Notes: generated from the letters alone by a model not told the origin. Positions 17,759 through 26,759 are shown, numbered from the stretch's first letter. The stretch: DNA of 64,000 bases from Micromonospora peucetia (GCF_900091625.1 NZ_FMIC01000002.1:2852001-2916000); one strand, 5' to 3'. Numbers and translations: made by a program.

Positions 17759-18979
17759 TCACTCGCCCCCGCCCTGCGTGCCGGTCTCACCCGGACCCTC
17801 GTCGGTCGGCTGGCCGGCCGTCCCGCCGTCCGCCCGGCGTTCCAGCACCCCCCGGTTGAGGTGTAGCTCGATCATGTCGAAGAGGATCTCGCGGGCCTTC
17901 GTGTCGCCGGACCTGATCGCCTCGCCGTCGTTGCGGGCGACCACCGCGTACGCGAGGTAGTGGCCCCGCACCTGCCAGCCGACGCGGGCCGGCGCGGTGG
18001 CGATGGCGGCGCTGTCCTCGTCGGCCGCCATGCCCCGAAACCGGCCCTCCCGCTCGTCGAGTAGCAGCCGGATCCGGTCCCGGGCGCGTTCGGCGTTGGC
18101 CCGGTCGGTCAGGTTGAACAACCCGGTGGTGACGAGGTGGGCGCCGTCGGATGTCCGCAGCGTGGCGCGGACCACCTGGGTACAGCCGAGGCGGACCAGC
18201 AGGTCGGCGACCTCACCGGTGGCCGCCACCGCACAGCTTGCGCTGGACTGGGTCTTCAGCACCCGGTAGGCGGGCTCCCCGTCGGTGACGACGAGTTGCT
18301 TGCCGGGGAAGAGTTCCTTGGCGGTCAGCGGCGCCTGGTCGGTGTCCCGGGAGTCGAGGGGCTGCGCCTCGACCTCGGCGGACTCGCCAACCTGGGGTTG
18401 GGTGGTGGGGGTTGCCTGTGGGGTCCTGTTGCGCTCGGCCAGCAGGGCGGCGGCCCCGAGGCCGCAGAGCGCGAGCAGCACGAGCACGGCCGCGCCGCCG
18501 ACCACGACCTGCCAGAGCCGACCGCCCCCGCCCCGCTGCGCCCGCCCGCCCGACAGCGGCTCGGCCGGCGACAGCAGCTCGGCCGACGGCGGTGCCGGCT
18601 GGGCCGGCGACTGTGGCTCGGCTTGCGACTGCGCCTCGGTCGGGGGTGGCGGTGGCGGCTGGGCCTCGGCTTGCGAGGGCGGCTGGACCGGGGGCGGCGG
18701 TGGCGGCTGGGCCGGCGGTGGCGGTTGGGCTGGCGACTGCGCCTCGGCGGGCGGCCGCAGGTGGGCGGACGGCGGTGGCGGCACCTGTGCCGCGGCGCGG
18801 ACCGGCTCCGGGGCGGCGGAGGGAAGCACGACCCGGTTGGCCCGGGGCAGCGACGGCGTCGGGAAGCGGGACGGGGAGGGGCCGGCCGGGGGAGGCGGAC
18901 CGGCACCGAGCACCGACCGGTCGGACCCGGTTTCCGGGTCCATGAATGCGTCCTCATCGGACTCGTACCGATACACCAT
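17759..18979 (-). CDS. Pro-rich single-pass membrane protein, unknown function
   Basis: The 406-residue protein starts MVYRYESDEDAFMDPETGSD. Residues about 25-165 are a Pro/Ala/Glu/Gln-rich low-complexity stretch. One transmembrane helix follows near 170-190 (VVVGGAAVLVLLALCGLG), and then a C-terminal domain of about 200 residues, presumably extracellular, with two cysteines. The architecture resembles actinobacterial sensor or regulator proteins with a disordered cytoplasmic part. I do not recognise the outer domain. The ATG was chosen because upstream in-frame codons are repetitive non-coding DNA. Confidence 0.75.
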   Translation of the reverse strand: MVYRYESDEDAFMDPETGSDRSVLGAGPPPPAGPSPSRFPTPSLPRANRVVLPSAAPEPVRAAAQVPPPPSAHLRPPAEAQSPAQPPPPAQPPPPPPVQPPSQAEAQPPPPPPTEAQSQAEPQSPAQPAPPSAELLSPAEPLSGGRAQRGGGGRLWQVVVGGAAVLVLLALCGLGAAALLAERNRTPQATPTTQPQVGESAEVEAQPLDSRDTDQAPLTAKELFPGKQLVVTDGEPAYRVLKTQSSASCAVAATGEVADLLVRLGCTQVVRATLRTSDGAHLVTTGLFNLTDRANAERARDRIRLLLDEREGRFRGMAADEDSAAIATAPARVGWQVRGHYLAYAVVARNDGEAIRSGDTKAREILFDMIELHLNRGVLERRADGGTAGQPTDEGPGETGTQGGGE

Positions 18980-19064
18980 GCCGCCCAGAGTAGGAGGCGT
19001 TGTCCCTTTAGGTGTGAATAATGGGAAATTGCGCGCGGGATGGTTTCGTGTCGTGCTGAGCGCG

Positions 19065-19112
19065 CCGCACCTCCGCACCGCCGCACCTCCGCACCGCCGC
19101 ACCGCCGCGCCG
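19065..19112. repeat. Short GC-rich tandem repeat (CGCACCTCCGCACCG-like)
   Basis: Two 15-bp units of CGCACCTCCGCACCG followed by degenerate CGCACCGC copies occupy most of 19065-19112. It lies in the 243-nt divergent gap between the anchored protein gene and the methyltransferase. Confidence 0.7.
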
Positions 19113-19222
19113 GGGCCCGCCACACCGTCGGGTCCAGCTCGTGCCGCCGTCGTGCCGGACACGCGCGGCTGCCGTGCCGGGCGCGTGCCGCCGTGCCGGG
19201 CGGCGGTGCGAGAATTGCCGGC

Positions 19223-19828
19223 GTGACCGGGGACCACTACTTCACCGCCGAGCCTTCGACCGCCGCCAAGCCGCGCGAGGTCGAGTTCTCCGTCGCCGGC
19301 CGCGACTACACCCTGGCCTCCTCCGCCGGCGTCTTCTCCGCCGCCCGCCTCGACGCCGGCAGTGCGGTGCTGCTGCGCAAGGCCGAACTGCCGGCCGCCG
19401 GGACCACCGGCGCCCTGCTCGACCTCGGCTGCGGCTTCGGGCCGATCACCTGTGTGCTCGCCACCTCGGCGCCCGCGGCGACCGTGTGGGCCGTCGACGT
19501 CAACGAACGGGCCCGGGAACTCACCGCGGCCAACGCGGCGCGGGTCGACGCGGCCGACCGGGTGCGGGTCGCCGCGCCGGACGACGTACCCGCCGACCTG
19601 ACCTTCGCCCAGATCTGGTCCAACCCGCCGATCCGGGTCGGCAAGGACGAGCTGCACCAACTCCTGCTGCGGTGGCTGCCCCGGCTCGCCCCGGACGGTG
19701 TTGCCTGGCTGGTGGTGGCCCGCTACCTCGGTGGAGACTCGTTGCAGCGCTGGCTGGTCGAGTTGGGCTGGCAGGTGGACCGGCACGCCAGCCAGAAGGG
19801 CTACCGGGTGCTGCGGGTCACCCGGTAA
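19223..19828 (+). CDS. Class I SAM-dependent methyltransferase (RsmC/MTS-like)
   Basis: The 201-residue protein has SAM motif I LLDLGCGFGPITCVLA, an acidic residue after the second strand (VWAVDVNERARE) and the catalytic motif IWSNPPIRVGKDEL, typical of the small methyltransferase (MTS) superfamily that modifies 16S rRNA guanine (RsmC/RsmD type). The GTG at 19223 is the first start giving the conserved THYFT-like N-terminus (GDHYFTAEPS). The exact substrate cannot be read from sequence. Confidence 0.82.
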   Translation: MTGDHYFTAEPSTAAKPREVEFSVAGRDYTLASSAGVFSAARLDAGSAVLLRKAELPAAGTTGALLDLGCGFGPITCVLATSAPAATVWAVDVNERARELTAANAARVDAADRVRVAAPDDVPADLTFAQIWSNPPIRVGKDELHQLLLRWLPRLAPDGVAWLVVARYLGGDSLQRWLVELGWQVDRHASQKGYRVLRVTR

Positions 19829-19869
19829 ATGATTGGGCCGCCCGGCCCGCGCTCGGGCAGGATGCCGAC

Positions 19870-21549
19870 GTGGGATACGTGGACGTGGCAGCGGTCGGAT
19901 ACATCCTCCCCGACGGCCGGGAGCTCTTCTCCGACGTGTCGTTCCGGGTCGGGGAGGGCGCCAAGGTGGCCCTGGTCGGGCCGAACGGCGCGGGCAAGAC
20001 GACGCTGCTGCGGATGGTCGCCGGCGACCTGCCGGTGAAGACCGGCGCGCTCGCGCGGGCCGGCGGGCTGGGCGTGATGCGCCAGTTCATCGGAATGATC
20101 GGCGACGAATCCACGCTGGCCGACCTGGCGCTGTCGCTGGCCCCGCCGGCGCTGCGCGACGCCGGCCGCCGGCTGGTCGAGACCGAGGGGGCGATGCGTG
20201 CCGCCGAGGTCCGCGGCAAGTACAGCACCGCCGCCGGCAAGGCCCAGCTGGCGTACGCGGACGCGCTCGCGGCCTGGGGCGAGGTCGGCGGGTACGACGT
20301 CGAGGTGCTCTTCGACACCGTCGCCACCATCGTGCTCGGCCTGCCCTGGGAGAGCGCCAGGGAACGGCCCGTCCGGACGCTCTCCGGCGGCCAGCAGAAG
20401 CGCTTCGCCCTCGAACTGCTGCTGCGCGGCCCCGACGAGGTGCTGCTCCTCGACGAGCCGGACAACTTCCTCGACGTGCCCGGCAAACGCTGGCTGGAGG
20501 GGCGGCTGCGCGAGTCGACCAAGTCGGTGCTCTACGTCTCACACGACCGGGAGTTACTCGCCCGCACCGCCGACCGGGTGGTCGCCGTGGAGGGCGGCAG
20601 CGCCTGGGTCCACCCGGGCGGCTTCGCGAGCTGGCACGAGGCGCGGGTGGCCCGGCACGCCCGCCTCGACGAGCTGCGCAAACGGTGGGACGAGGAGCAC
20701 CAGAAGCTGCGCGAGCTGATGCTGATGTACAAGCAGAAGGCCGCGTACAACTCGGACATGGCGTCCCGGTACCAGTCGGCGCAGACCAGGCTGCGTAAGT
20801 TCGAGGAGGTCGGGCCGCCGCCCGTACCGCCGAAGGACCAGGACATCCGGATGCGGCTGACCGGCGGGCGGACCGGCAAGCGCGCGGTGGTCTGCGAGCA
20901 GCTGGAGCTCGACGGCCTGACCTTCCCGTTCGACCTGGAGATCTGGTACGGCGACCGGGTCGCGGTGCTCGGCGCCAACGGCACGGGCAAGTCGCACTTC
21001 CTGCGACTGCTCGCCCGGGGCGGCACCGACCCCGACCCGGCCAACGGCCCGGTCGACGGCGCCGCCGCGCTTGCGCCGGTGGTGCACGACGGGGTGGCCC
21101 GGCTCGGCGCGCGGGTGCGCCCCGGACACTTCTCGCAGACCCACGACCGGCCGGAGCTGATGGCGAAGACCCTCGTCGAGGCCCTCTGGCGGGGCGACGA
21201 GCACCGGGCCGGCATGGACCGACACGCCGCGATGGCGGCGCTGAGCCGGTACGAGCTGGCAGGGCAGGGCGACCAGCGCTTCGGCACCCTCTCCGGCGGG
21301 CAGCAGGCGCGGTTCCTGGTGCTGCTGCTGGAACTGTCCGGCGCGACGCTGCTGCTGCTCGACGAGCCCACCGACAACCTCGACCTGGCCTCCGCGGAGG
21401 CGCTGGAGGCCGGGCTGACCGCGTTCGAGGGGACCGTGGTGGCGGTGACCCACGACCGCTGGTTCACCCGCTCCTTCGACCGGTTCGTGCTCTTCCGGGG
21501 CGACAACGAGGTGGTGGAGACCCCCGAGCCGGTCTGGGACGTGGGGTGA
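19870..21549 (+). CDS. ABC-F family ATP-binding protein
   Basis: Soluble tandem ATPase with no membrane domain. The first cassette has Walker A GPNGAGKTT, signature LSGGQQKR and Walker B LLLDEPDNFLD. The second has GANGTGKSH, LSGGQQAR and LLLDEPTDNLD. The helical linker between them (KQKAAYNSDMASRYQSAQ) corresponds to the tRNA-reaching arm of ABC-F factors. Members act on ribosomes, as translation factors or in antibiotic protection; which applies here is unknown. GTG start at 19870, 559 residues. Overlaps the next gene by GTGA. Confidence 0.88.
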   Translation: MGYVDVAAVGYILPDGRELFSDVSFRVGEGAKVALVGPNGAGKTTLLRMVAGDLPVKTGALARAGGLGVMRQFIGMIGDESTLADLALSLAPPALRDAGRRLVETEGAMRAAEVRGKYSTAAGKAQLAYADALAAWGEVGGYDVEVLFDTVATIVLGLPWESARERPVRTLSGGQQKRFALELLLRGPDEVLLLDEPDNFLDVPGKRWLEGRLRESTKSVLYVSHDRELLARTADRVVAVEGGSAWVHPGGFASWHEARVARHARLDELRKRWDEEHQKLRELMLMYKQKAAYNSDMASRYQSAQTRLRKFEEVGPPPVPPKDQDIRMRLTGGRTGKRAVVCEQLELDGLTFPFDLEIWYGDRVAVLGANGTGKSHFLRLLARGGTDPDPANGPVDGAAALAPVVHDGVARLGARVRPGHFSQTHDRPELMAKTLVEALWRGDEHRAGMDRHAAMAALSRYELAGQGDQRFGTLSGGQQARFLVLLLELSGATLLLLDEPTDNLDLASAEALEAGLTAFEGTVVAVTHDRWFTRSFDRFVLFRGDNEVVETPEPVWDVG

Positions 21550-22343
21550 TCCCCGCCGACCTGGCCGACCGCCTCTGCGCTGTCGGCGGGGTCGTCGCCG
21601 TCGCGCTCGGCGGCAGCCGGGCCCGGGGCGAGCACCGGCCCGACTCCGACTGGGACCTCGGCCTCTACTACCGGGGCGAGCTGGACGTGCCGGGGCTGCG
21701 CGCCGTCGCCGCGGCGGTCGCCGACGGGGAGGTCGAGTTGACCCCGCCCGGCGGCTGGGGGCCCTGGGTCGACGGCGGCGGATGGCTGCGCGTCGGCGGG
21801 GCGGCGGTCGACTGGATCTACCGTGACCTCGACCGGGTGCACCGGATCTGGGCCGACTGCCGGGCCGGCCGGTACGAGGTCGGCGTGCAGGCCGGGCACC
21901 CGCTCGGCTTCTACTCGTCCGCCTACGTCGGCGAGGTGGCGCTCTGCCGCGTGCTCGGCGACCCGAGCGGTGAGCTGACCGCGCTGCGGGAGGAGACCCG
22001 CGCGTACCCGCCGGCCCTGGCCGAGGCCCTGACGGCCGGCGGGTGGGAGGCCCGGTTCCTGCTCGACGGCGCGGCCAAGGCCGTCGTGGCCGGCGACAGC
22101 GGGTACGTTGCCGGCTGCCTGTTCCGGGTGGTCGGCGTACTCGCCCAGGTGCTGCACGCCCGGGCCGGGCGGTGGCTGGTCAACGAGAAGGGCATGATCG
22201 CCTCCGCCGGGCGGCTGCCGGGCGCGCCGCCCGACTTCGCCCGGCGGGCGCAGGCGTTGCTCGGCGCGGTCGGGAACACGCCGGAGGAGTTGGCCGACAC
22301 GCTCACCGCCGCCCGTCGGCTCGTCGCCGACGTGCCCGGCTGA
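21546..22343 (+). CDS. Nucleotidyltransferase domain protein
   Basis: The N-terminal pol-beta-type motif reads LGGSRARGEHRPDSDWDLGL (G-S-x9-D-x-D), with a later Asp candidate in AAVDWIYRDLDR. The 265-residue length and helical C-domain fit the family that includes aminoglycoside/lincosamide nucleotidyltransferases and MNT-type antitoxins. No HEPN partner is adjacent. The GTG overlaps the ABC-F stop, so the two are co-translated. Substrate unknown. Confidence 0.8.
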   Translation: MIPADLADRLCAVGGVVAVALGGSRARGEHRPDSDWDLGLYYRGELDVPGLRAVAAAVADGEVELTPPGGWGPWVDGGGWLRVGGAAVDWIYRDLDRVHRIWADCRAGRYEVGVQAGHPLGFYSSAYVGEVALCRVLGDPSGELTALREETRAYPPALAEALTAGGWEARFLLDGAAKAVVAGDSGYVAGCLFRVVGVLAQVLHARAGRWLVNEKGMIASAGRLPGAPPDFARRAQALLGAVGNTPEELADTLTAARRLVADVPG

Positions 22344-22431
22344 CGGGTGCCCGGCTGACGGGTGCTCGGCTCACGGTGCCCGACTGACGGGGTGCGCGGC
22401 GGGAGCCGGGGCGGGCGCCGGCCGGGCGGCA

Positions 22432-22437
22432 TAGGGT
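22432..22437 (+). promoter_or_regulatory. -10 element positioned for a leaderless transcript
   Basis: TAGGGT ends 7 nt before the GTG at 22445. With this spacing transcription would begin at or next to the start codon. No ribosome-binding site is visible. Confidence 0.5.
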
Positions 22438-22444
22438 GGATCTC

Positions 22445-23398
22445 GTGACTCAAATGACCTATCGCCGGTTGGGCGACTCCGGGCTTGTGGTGTCCGTGGT
22501 CGGCATTGGCTGCAACAACTTCGGCCGAAAGCTCGACCTCGACGGCACCCGGGCGGTGGTCGACGCCGCGCTGGACGCCGGGATCAACTTCTTCGACACC
22601 GCCGACATCTATGGCGAGCCGCAGGGCGGCTCCGAGGAACTGCTGGGCCAGGCGCTCAAGGGCCGGCGCGACGACGTGGTGGTGACCACCAAGTTCGGCA
22701 TGGACATGCACGGCATGAACGGCCCCGACTTCGGTGCCCGGGGCGCGCGCCGCTACATCGCCCGGGCGGTCGAGGCGTCGCTGCGCCGGCTCGGCACCGA
22801 CCACATCGACCTGTATCAGATGCACGAGCCCGACCCGGGCACCCCGATCGACGAGACGCTCGCCGCACTCGACGATCTCGTCCGCGCCGGCAAGGTGCGC
22901 TACCTGGGCAACTCCAACTTCGCCGGCTGGCAGATCGCCGACGCGGACTGGGTGGCCTCGTCGAACGGCCGGTCCCGGTTCATCAGCGCGCAGAACCACT
23001 ACAACCTGCTGGAGCGCGGCGTCGAGGCCGAGGTGGTGCTGGCGTGCGAGCGGTTCGGCCTCGGGTTGCTGCCGTTCTTCCCGCTGGCCAACGGGCTGCT
23101 CACCGGCAAGTACAAGCGGGCCGAGGCCCCGCCGGCCGGCAGCCGCCTCGCCGGCGGCGGTCGGTACGCCCAGCGACTCGCCGCCGCCGACTGGGACACC
23201 ATCGAGGCGATCGAGGCGTACGCCGCCGAGCGCGGGCTGTCGATGCTCCAGGTGGCGATCGGCGGACTGGCCGCCCAACCGGCGGTGACCTCGGTGATCG
23301 CCGGCGCCACCACGCCCGAGCAGGTGCGCTCCAACGCACGGGCGGGCACCTGGCAGCCCACCGACGAGGACCTGGACGCCCTGCGCGCCATCCTCTGA
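22445..23398 (+). CDS. Aldo/keto reductase
   Basis: NADPH-dependent oxidoreductase of the AKR superfamily with a TIM-barrel fold. Catalytic tetrad candidates are Asp and Tyr in FFDTADIYGEP, Lys in VVTTKFGMDM and His in YQMHEPDPG. The family block VRYLGNSNFAGWQI and the C-terminal cofactor segment AVTSVIAGATTPEQVRSNA are present. 317 residues from GTG 22445; ATG 22454 is an alternative. Substrate unknown. Confidence 0.9.
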   Translation: MTQMTYRRLGDSGLVVSVVGIGCNNFGRKLDLDGTRAVVDAALDAGINFFDTADIYGEPQGGSEELLGQALKGRRDDVVVTTKFGMDMHGMNGPDFGARGARRYIARAVEASLRRLGTDHIDLYQMHEPDPGTPIDETLAALDDLVRAGKVRYLGNSNFAGWQIADADWVASSNGRSRFISAQNHYNLLERGVEAEVVLACERFGLGLLPFFPLANGLLTGKYKRAEAPPAGSRLAGGGRYAQRLAAADWDTIEAIEAYAAERGLSMLQVAIGGLAAQPAVTSVIAGATTPEQVRSNARAGTWQPTDEDLDALRAIL

Positions 23399-23410
23399 GC
23401 CACGTCGACG

Positions 23411-23536
23411 CCCGGCCATCCGCGCCCGGCCATCCGCGCCCGGCCATCCGCGCCCGGCCATCCGCGCCCGGCCATCCGCGCCCGGCCATCCGCGCCCGGC
23501 CATCCGCGCCCGGCCATCCGCGCCCGGCCGTCCCCG
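23411..23536. repeat. 14-bp tandem repeat, eight exact copies plus one variant
   Basis: The unit CCCGGCCATCCGCG is repeated exactly eight times (23411-23522), followed by a diverged ninth copy (23523-23536). Being 14 bp long, it shifts frame at every unit, so no protein repeat can be selected. It starts 12 nt after the aldo/keto reductase stop. Copy number is likely to vary between strains. Confidence 0.95.
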
Positions 23537-23623
23537 CCCGCCCGCGCCCGCCCGCCCGCGCCCGCCCAGCCCCTGGCCGGGCCGGGCGGGGCTGCCCGTC
23601 CTGCCGTGCGTCTTGGCGGCGAT

Positions 23624-23678
23624 GGGTGGAACACCACGTACCTCTCCGACCTCGGGAGACAGACCTGGTGTTCCACCC
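23624..23678. repeat. Inverted repeat with 13-bp arms
   Basis: GGGTGGAACACCA at 23624-23636 is perfectly complementary to TGGTGTTCCACCC at 23666-23678, separated by 29 nt. The loop itself holds a weaker CTCTCC/GGGAGA pairing. It lies between convergent genes and could terminate transcription or be a dispersed palindromic element. Confidence 0.75.
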
Positions 23679-23815
23679 GTCGCCGTCGCTCGTGCACAGG
23701 AGGGCGCTCGGCGGGCGTGTGGCGGTCGGGGGTGGGTGACCCTGCCGGAGCGGAGGCTCGGCGGGGGCGGGGTGGGGGTGCGGCGGGGGTGCGGCGGGGC
23801 GGGATGTCAGGGCTG

Positions 23816-24748
23816 TCACCTTGGGTCAGTGAGAGCCCTGAGGTTCCGCTCGTCGGCGCGTTCGCGGAGGGCGGCGGTGACGAGGCGTACCGTGCGGTCC
23901 CGGTGCCGGAGCACGTCGTCGGCGGTGAAACGGAGGACGATCCAGCCGGCCGCGCGGAGCGCGTTCAGCCGGGCGACGTCCTGTCGGAAGTGGGCGCGTT
24001 CCCGGTGGTGGTCGCCGTCGTACTCGACCGCGACGCGCAGGACCGGCCACGCCAGGTCGACCCGGCCGACGAACCGTCCCCGGGCGTCGAGCACATCGTG
24101 CTGCGGCGTGGGCGGGGGCAGCCCGGCGTCGAGCAGGAGCAGCCGCAACCGGGTCTCCATCGGAGACTCACTCAGGGGCTCGGCCAGCGCGAGCACCTCC
24201 CGCAGCAGCGGCAGCCCGGGCCAACGACGACGAGCATCGGCGTACGCCCGCAGGGCCGGCAGCCTGACGATCCGGCGGTGCAGCAGCGCGTCGACGGCCA
24301 CCAGAGCCTCGGCGCGCGGCGCCTGTCGCCCGAGGTCGAACGCCGTCCGCAGTGGCGTGGTGACCGGTAGGCCGGCGAAGCCGGTCAGATCGCCTTCTGG
24401 TAGGTGCGAGCGGGTGACGGAGAGCCGCGGGTGCGGGCGCAGCCTCGCCGCGCGAGGAAGAAGGACACTGACTGCCGCGTCGCGGGCCAGCAGGTCAACG
24501 CCCCACAGGTAGGCGGCACTCGGTCCGGCGATCGCGGCACCGGGGGGCAGGAGCAGGGCCACCGCATCGCACCAGAGTCGATGGTCCGGTGCGAGCAGCG
24601 CGTCCTGGTGCACGTACACGTCGGGCAGCAGGCGTTGCCAGGCCGAACCGCGCAGCATGGCGCGGGTCAGGATGCCGTCCGCGATCGCGGCGCTGGCCCG
24701 GAACGGCACGAAGGCCAGGCGGGGCGGTACCCGGGCGGCGAAGGGCAT
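23816..24748 (-). CDS. DUF559 (Vsr-like endonuclease fold) protein
   Basis: The C-terminal 110 residues match DUF559, related to very-short-patch-repair endonucleases: VDLAWPVLRVAVEYDGDHHR, then FRQDVARLNALRAAGWIVLR. The N-terminal 130 residues resemble the AbiEi-type winged-helix module that usually accompanies this domain in actinobacteria. 310 residues from ATG 24748. Such genes are common and scattered; their role (repair, defence or other) is not established. It is divergent from the thi operon. Confidence 0.78.
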   Translation of the reverse strand: MPFAARVPPRLAFVPFRASAAIADGILTRAMLRGSAWQRLLPDVYVHQDALLAPDHRLWCDAVALLLPPGAAIAGPSAAYLWGVDLLARDAAVSVLLPRAARLRPHPRLSVTRSHLPEGDLTGFAGLPVTTPLRTAFDLGRQAPRAEALVAVDALLHRRIVRLPALRAYADARRRWPGLPLLREVLALAEPLSESPMETRLRLLLLDAGLPPPTPQHDVLDARGRFVGRVDLAWPVLRVAVEYDGDHHRERAHFRQDVARLNALRAAGWIVLRFTADDVLRHRDRTVRLVTAALRERADERNLRALTDPR

Positions 24749-24797
24749 CCGGACAGCATGGGGGGACGGGAGGCACACCCGCCGCCCCGACCGTCGA

Positions 24798-24880
24798 GAT
24801 CGGGCGGACGGTGTGAAATCCGTGTCCGGGCCCTTGGCGGATCGGGCGGACGGTGTGAAATCCGCGTCCCGACCTTGGCG
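24798..24880 (+). repeat. 42-bp direct repeat upstream of the thi riboswitch
   Basis: Units 24798-24839 and 24840-24880 share the first 25 bases exactly (GATCGGGCGGACGGTGTGAA plus ATCCG), differ at a few later positions and both end CTTGGCG. A degenerate third copy at 24881-24910 contains TACGGTGAAACCC, which overlaps the candidate -10 of the thi operon. Confidence 0.85.
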
Positions 24881-24897
24881 GATCCGGCGATCCGTCG

Positions 24898-24903
24898 TAC
24901 GGT
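24898..24903 (+). promoter_or_regulatory. Candidate -10 of the thi operon
   Basis: TACGGT fits TANNNT and would start RNA just before the riboswitch aptamer, about 24910. The surrounding bases resemble the two upstream 42-bp repeats. No clear -35 is assigned. Confidence 0.4.
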
Positions 24904-24916
24904 GAAACCCGCAAGT

Positions 24917-25006
24917 GACCCACGGGAGCCCGGTACACCGGGCTGAGAGGGGGGCTTTGAGCCCCCGACCGTCGAACCTGATCCGGGTAATGCCGGCGCA
25001 GGGAGG
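24917..25006 (+). promoter_or_regulatory. TPP riboswitch (THI box)
   Basis: The aptamer hallmarks are present in order: GGGAGCCCGG...CCGGGCTGAGAGG (P2/P3 with the invariant CTGAGA), a GGGGGCTTTGAGCCCCC hairpin, and AACCTGATCCGGGTAATGCC then GGCGCAGGGAGG. The aptamer ends in the ribosome-binding site of thiE, so TPP binding probably blocks translation initiation. It controls the whole thiE-O-S-G-tenI-D-C run. Confidence 0.95.
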
Positions 25007-25015
25007 AGTGTTGCC

Positions 25016-25642
25016 GTGCCGTCCCTCGGGCGACTGCATCTGATCACCGACACCCGACCCGGGCGGGATCCGCTCACCGTGCTGCGGGCCGCCCTTGCGG
25101 TGGCCCGCGCGGAACTGGTCGTGCAGGTCCGGGTGACCGACGACGCCACCGACCGGGAGGCGTACGACCTGGCCCGCCGGGTCGTGGCGCTCTGCGCCCG
25201 GTACGACGCCACCTGCCTGGTGAACGACCGGCTGCACGTGGCGTTGGCGGTGGGTGCCGCCGGTGGGCACGTCGGTGCGGACGACCTGCCGGTCGGGGCC
25301 GCCCGCCGGGTGCTCGGCGCGACCGCCGTACTCGGCGCCACCGCCCGCGATCCGGGGACGGCCGTCGAGGCGGTCGCCGCCGGGGCCAGCTATCTGGGTG
25401 TGGGCCCATGCCACGCCACCAGCACCAAGACGGGACTGCCGGCGCCGATCGGCCCGGCCGGGGTACGCGCCGTCGCCGACGCCGTGGACGTGCCGGTCGT
25501 CGCGATCGGCGGGGTGACCGCCGCGAAGGTGCCCGCGCTGGTGGCCGCCGGGGCGTACGGGGTGGCGGTGGTGGGGGCGGTCTCCGGGGCGGCCGATCCG
25601 GCCCGGGCGACGGCGGAACTGCTGGGAGCGCTGGGGTGCTGA
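25016..25642 (+). CDS. thiE: Thiamine phosphate synthase
   Basis: Joins HMP-PP and thiazole phosphate to thiamine phosphate. The 208-residue TIM barrel has VNDRLHVALAVG, GGHVGADDLPVGAARR, the phosphate-binding GVGPCHATSTKTGLPAPIGP and PVVAIGGVTA. The substrate-binding residues expected of true ThiE (NDR, GxHxGxxD, TSTK) are all seen. GTG 25016 sits 10 nt after the GGGAGG that ends the riboswitch. Overlaps thiO by 7 nt. Confidence 0.95.
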   Translation: MPSLGRLHLITDTRPGRDPLTVLRAALAVARAELVVQVRVTDDATDREAYDLARRVVALCARYDATCLVNDRLHVALAVGAAGGHVGADDLPVGAARRVLGATAVLGATARDPGTAVEAVAAGASYLGVGPCHATSTKTGLPAPIGPAGVRAVADAVDVPVVAIGGVTAAKVPALVAAGAYGVAVVGAVSGAADPARATAELLGALGC

Positions 25643-26759
25643 GCCGACCGGACGTCGCCGTGGTGGGGGCGGGACCGGTCGGGCTGGCGATCGCCTGGCG
25701 CTGCGCGACGCGCGGACTGCGGGTCGTCGTGCACGACCCGGCTCCGGGTTCCGGCGCGTCCCACGTTGCCGCCGGGATGCTCGCCCCGGTCGCCGAGGCG
25801 TACTTCGGTGAGCACGAGCTGACCGGGCTGCTGACCGCCTCCGCCGCCCGCTGGCCGGCCTTCGCCGCCGAGCTGACCGCCGCCACGGGCGTGGACGTCG
25901 GCTACCGGACCGAGGGCACCCTGATGGTCGGGCTCACCACCGACGACCTGGCCGAGGCGCGCCGGCTGTGGGCGTACCAGCAGCGGATCGGACTGCCGGT
26001 GACGCCGCTGCGCCCGTCGGCGCTGCGGGACCGCGAGCCGGCGCTGGCCCCCCGGGTGCGCGGTGGCGCGCTCGCCGCCACCGATCACCAGGTCGACCCG
26101 CGGCGGCTGGTGCCGGCGCTGCGCACGGCCGCCGAACGGGCCGGCGCCACGCTGGTGCCCGCCGCCGTGCGCCGGCTGTCCGACGTGGAGGCCGGGGTCA
26201 CGGTGGTCGCGGCCGGCTGCGGCGCGGCAGCCCTGACCGGGCTGCCGGTGCGGCCCGTGAAGGGGCAGTTGGTCCGGCTCCGCGCGCCCGGCGGCGGTGC
26301 GCCGGGCTTCCGGCACGTCATCCGGGGGTACGCCGACGGCGAGCACGTCTACCTCGTGCCCCGCTCCGACGGGGAGGTGGTGGTGGGCGCGACCGTCGAG
26401 GAGCGCACCGACACCGACGTCTCCGCCGGGGCGGTGCTGCGCCTGCTCCGCGCCGCCGTCGACCTGCTGCCCGAGTTGGCCGAGTACGACCTCGTCGAGG
26501 CCCTCGCCGGCCTGCGCCCCGGCACCCCCGACAACGCCCCGATCCTCGGCCCGCTGCCCGGCCGGCCCGGCGTGCTCGCCGCGACCGGGCACCACCGGCA
26601 CGGCATCGTGCTCACCCCGGTCACCGCCGACCTGATCGCCGACCTGATCAGCACGGGCACGGCGGACCCCCTGCTCGCCCCCTTCACCCCGGCCCGTTTC
26701 ACCCCGGCCACCGCCGCCCGGTCCGGTTCCGGACCGTCCGTACCCGAGGAGGAGCACAC

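Larger units (their letters stand above)
23399..23815. other. 417-bp gap with a tandem array and a palindrome
   Basis: No gene is supported. The gap holds a 14-bp tandem array (23411-23536), further GC-only low-complexity DNA to about 23590, an inverted repeat (23624-23678) and a G-rich stretch up to the convergent DUF559 gene. Open frames on both strands here arise from the repeat. Confidence 0.7.

Noticed and set aside
19141..19869. An N-terminal extension of the ABC-F gene reaching back through the methyltransferase
   Set aside because: It is the wrong frame of the methyltransferase and Arg-rich without family similarity. The GTG at 19870 gives a normal ABC-F N-terminus.
23411..23536. CRISPR-like array
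   Set aside because: The 14-bp units are directly abutted with no spacers, and no cas genes are near.
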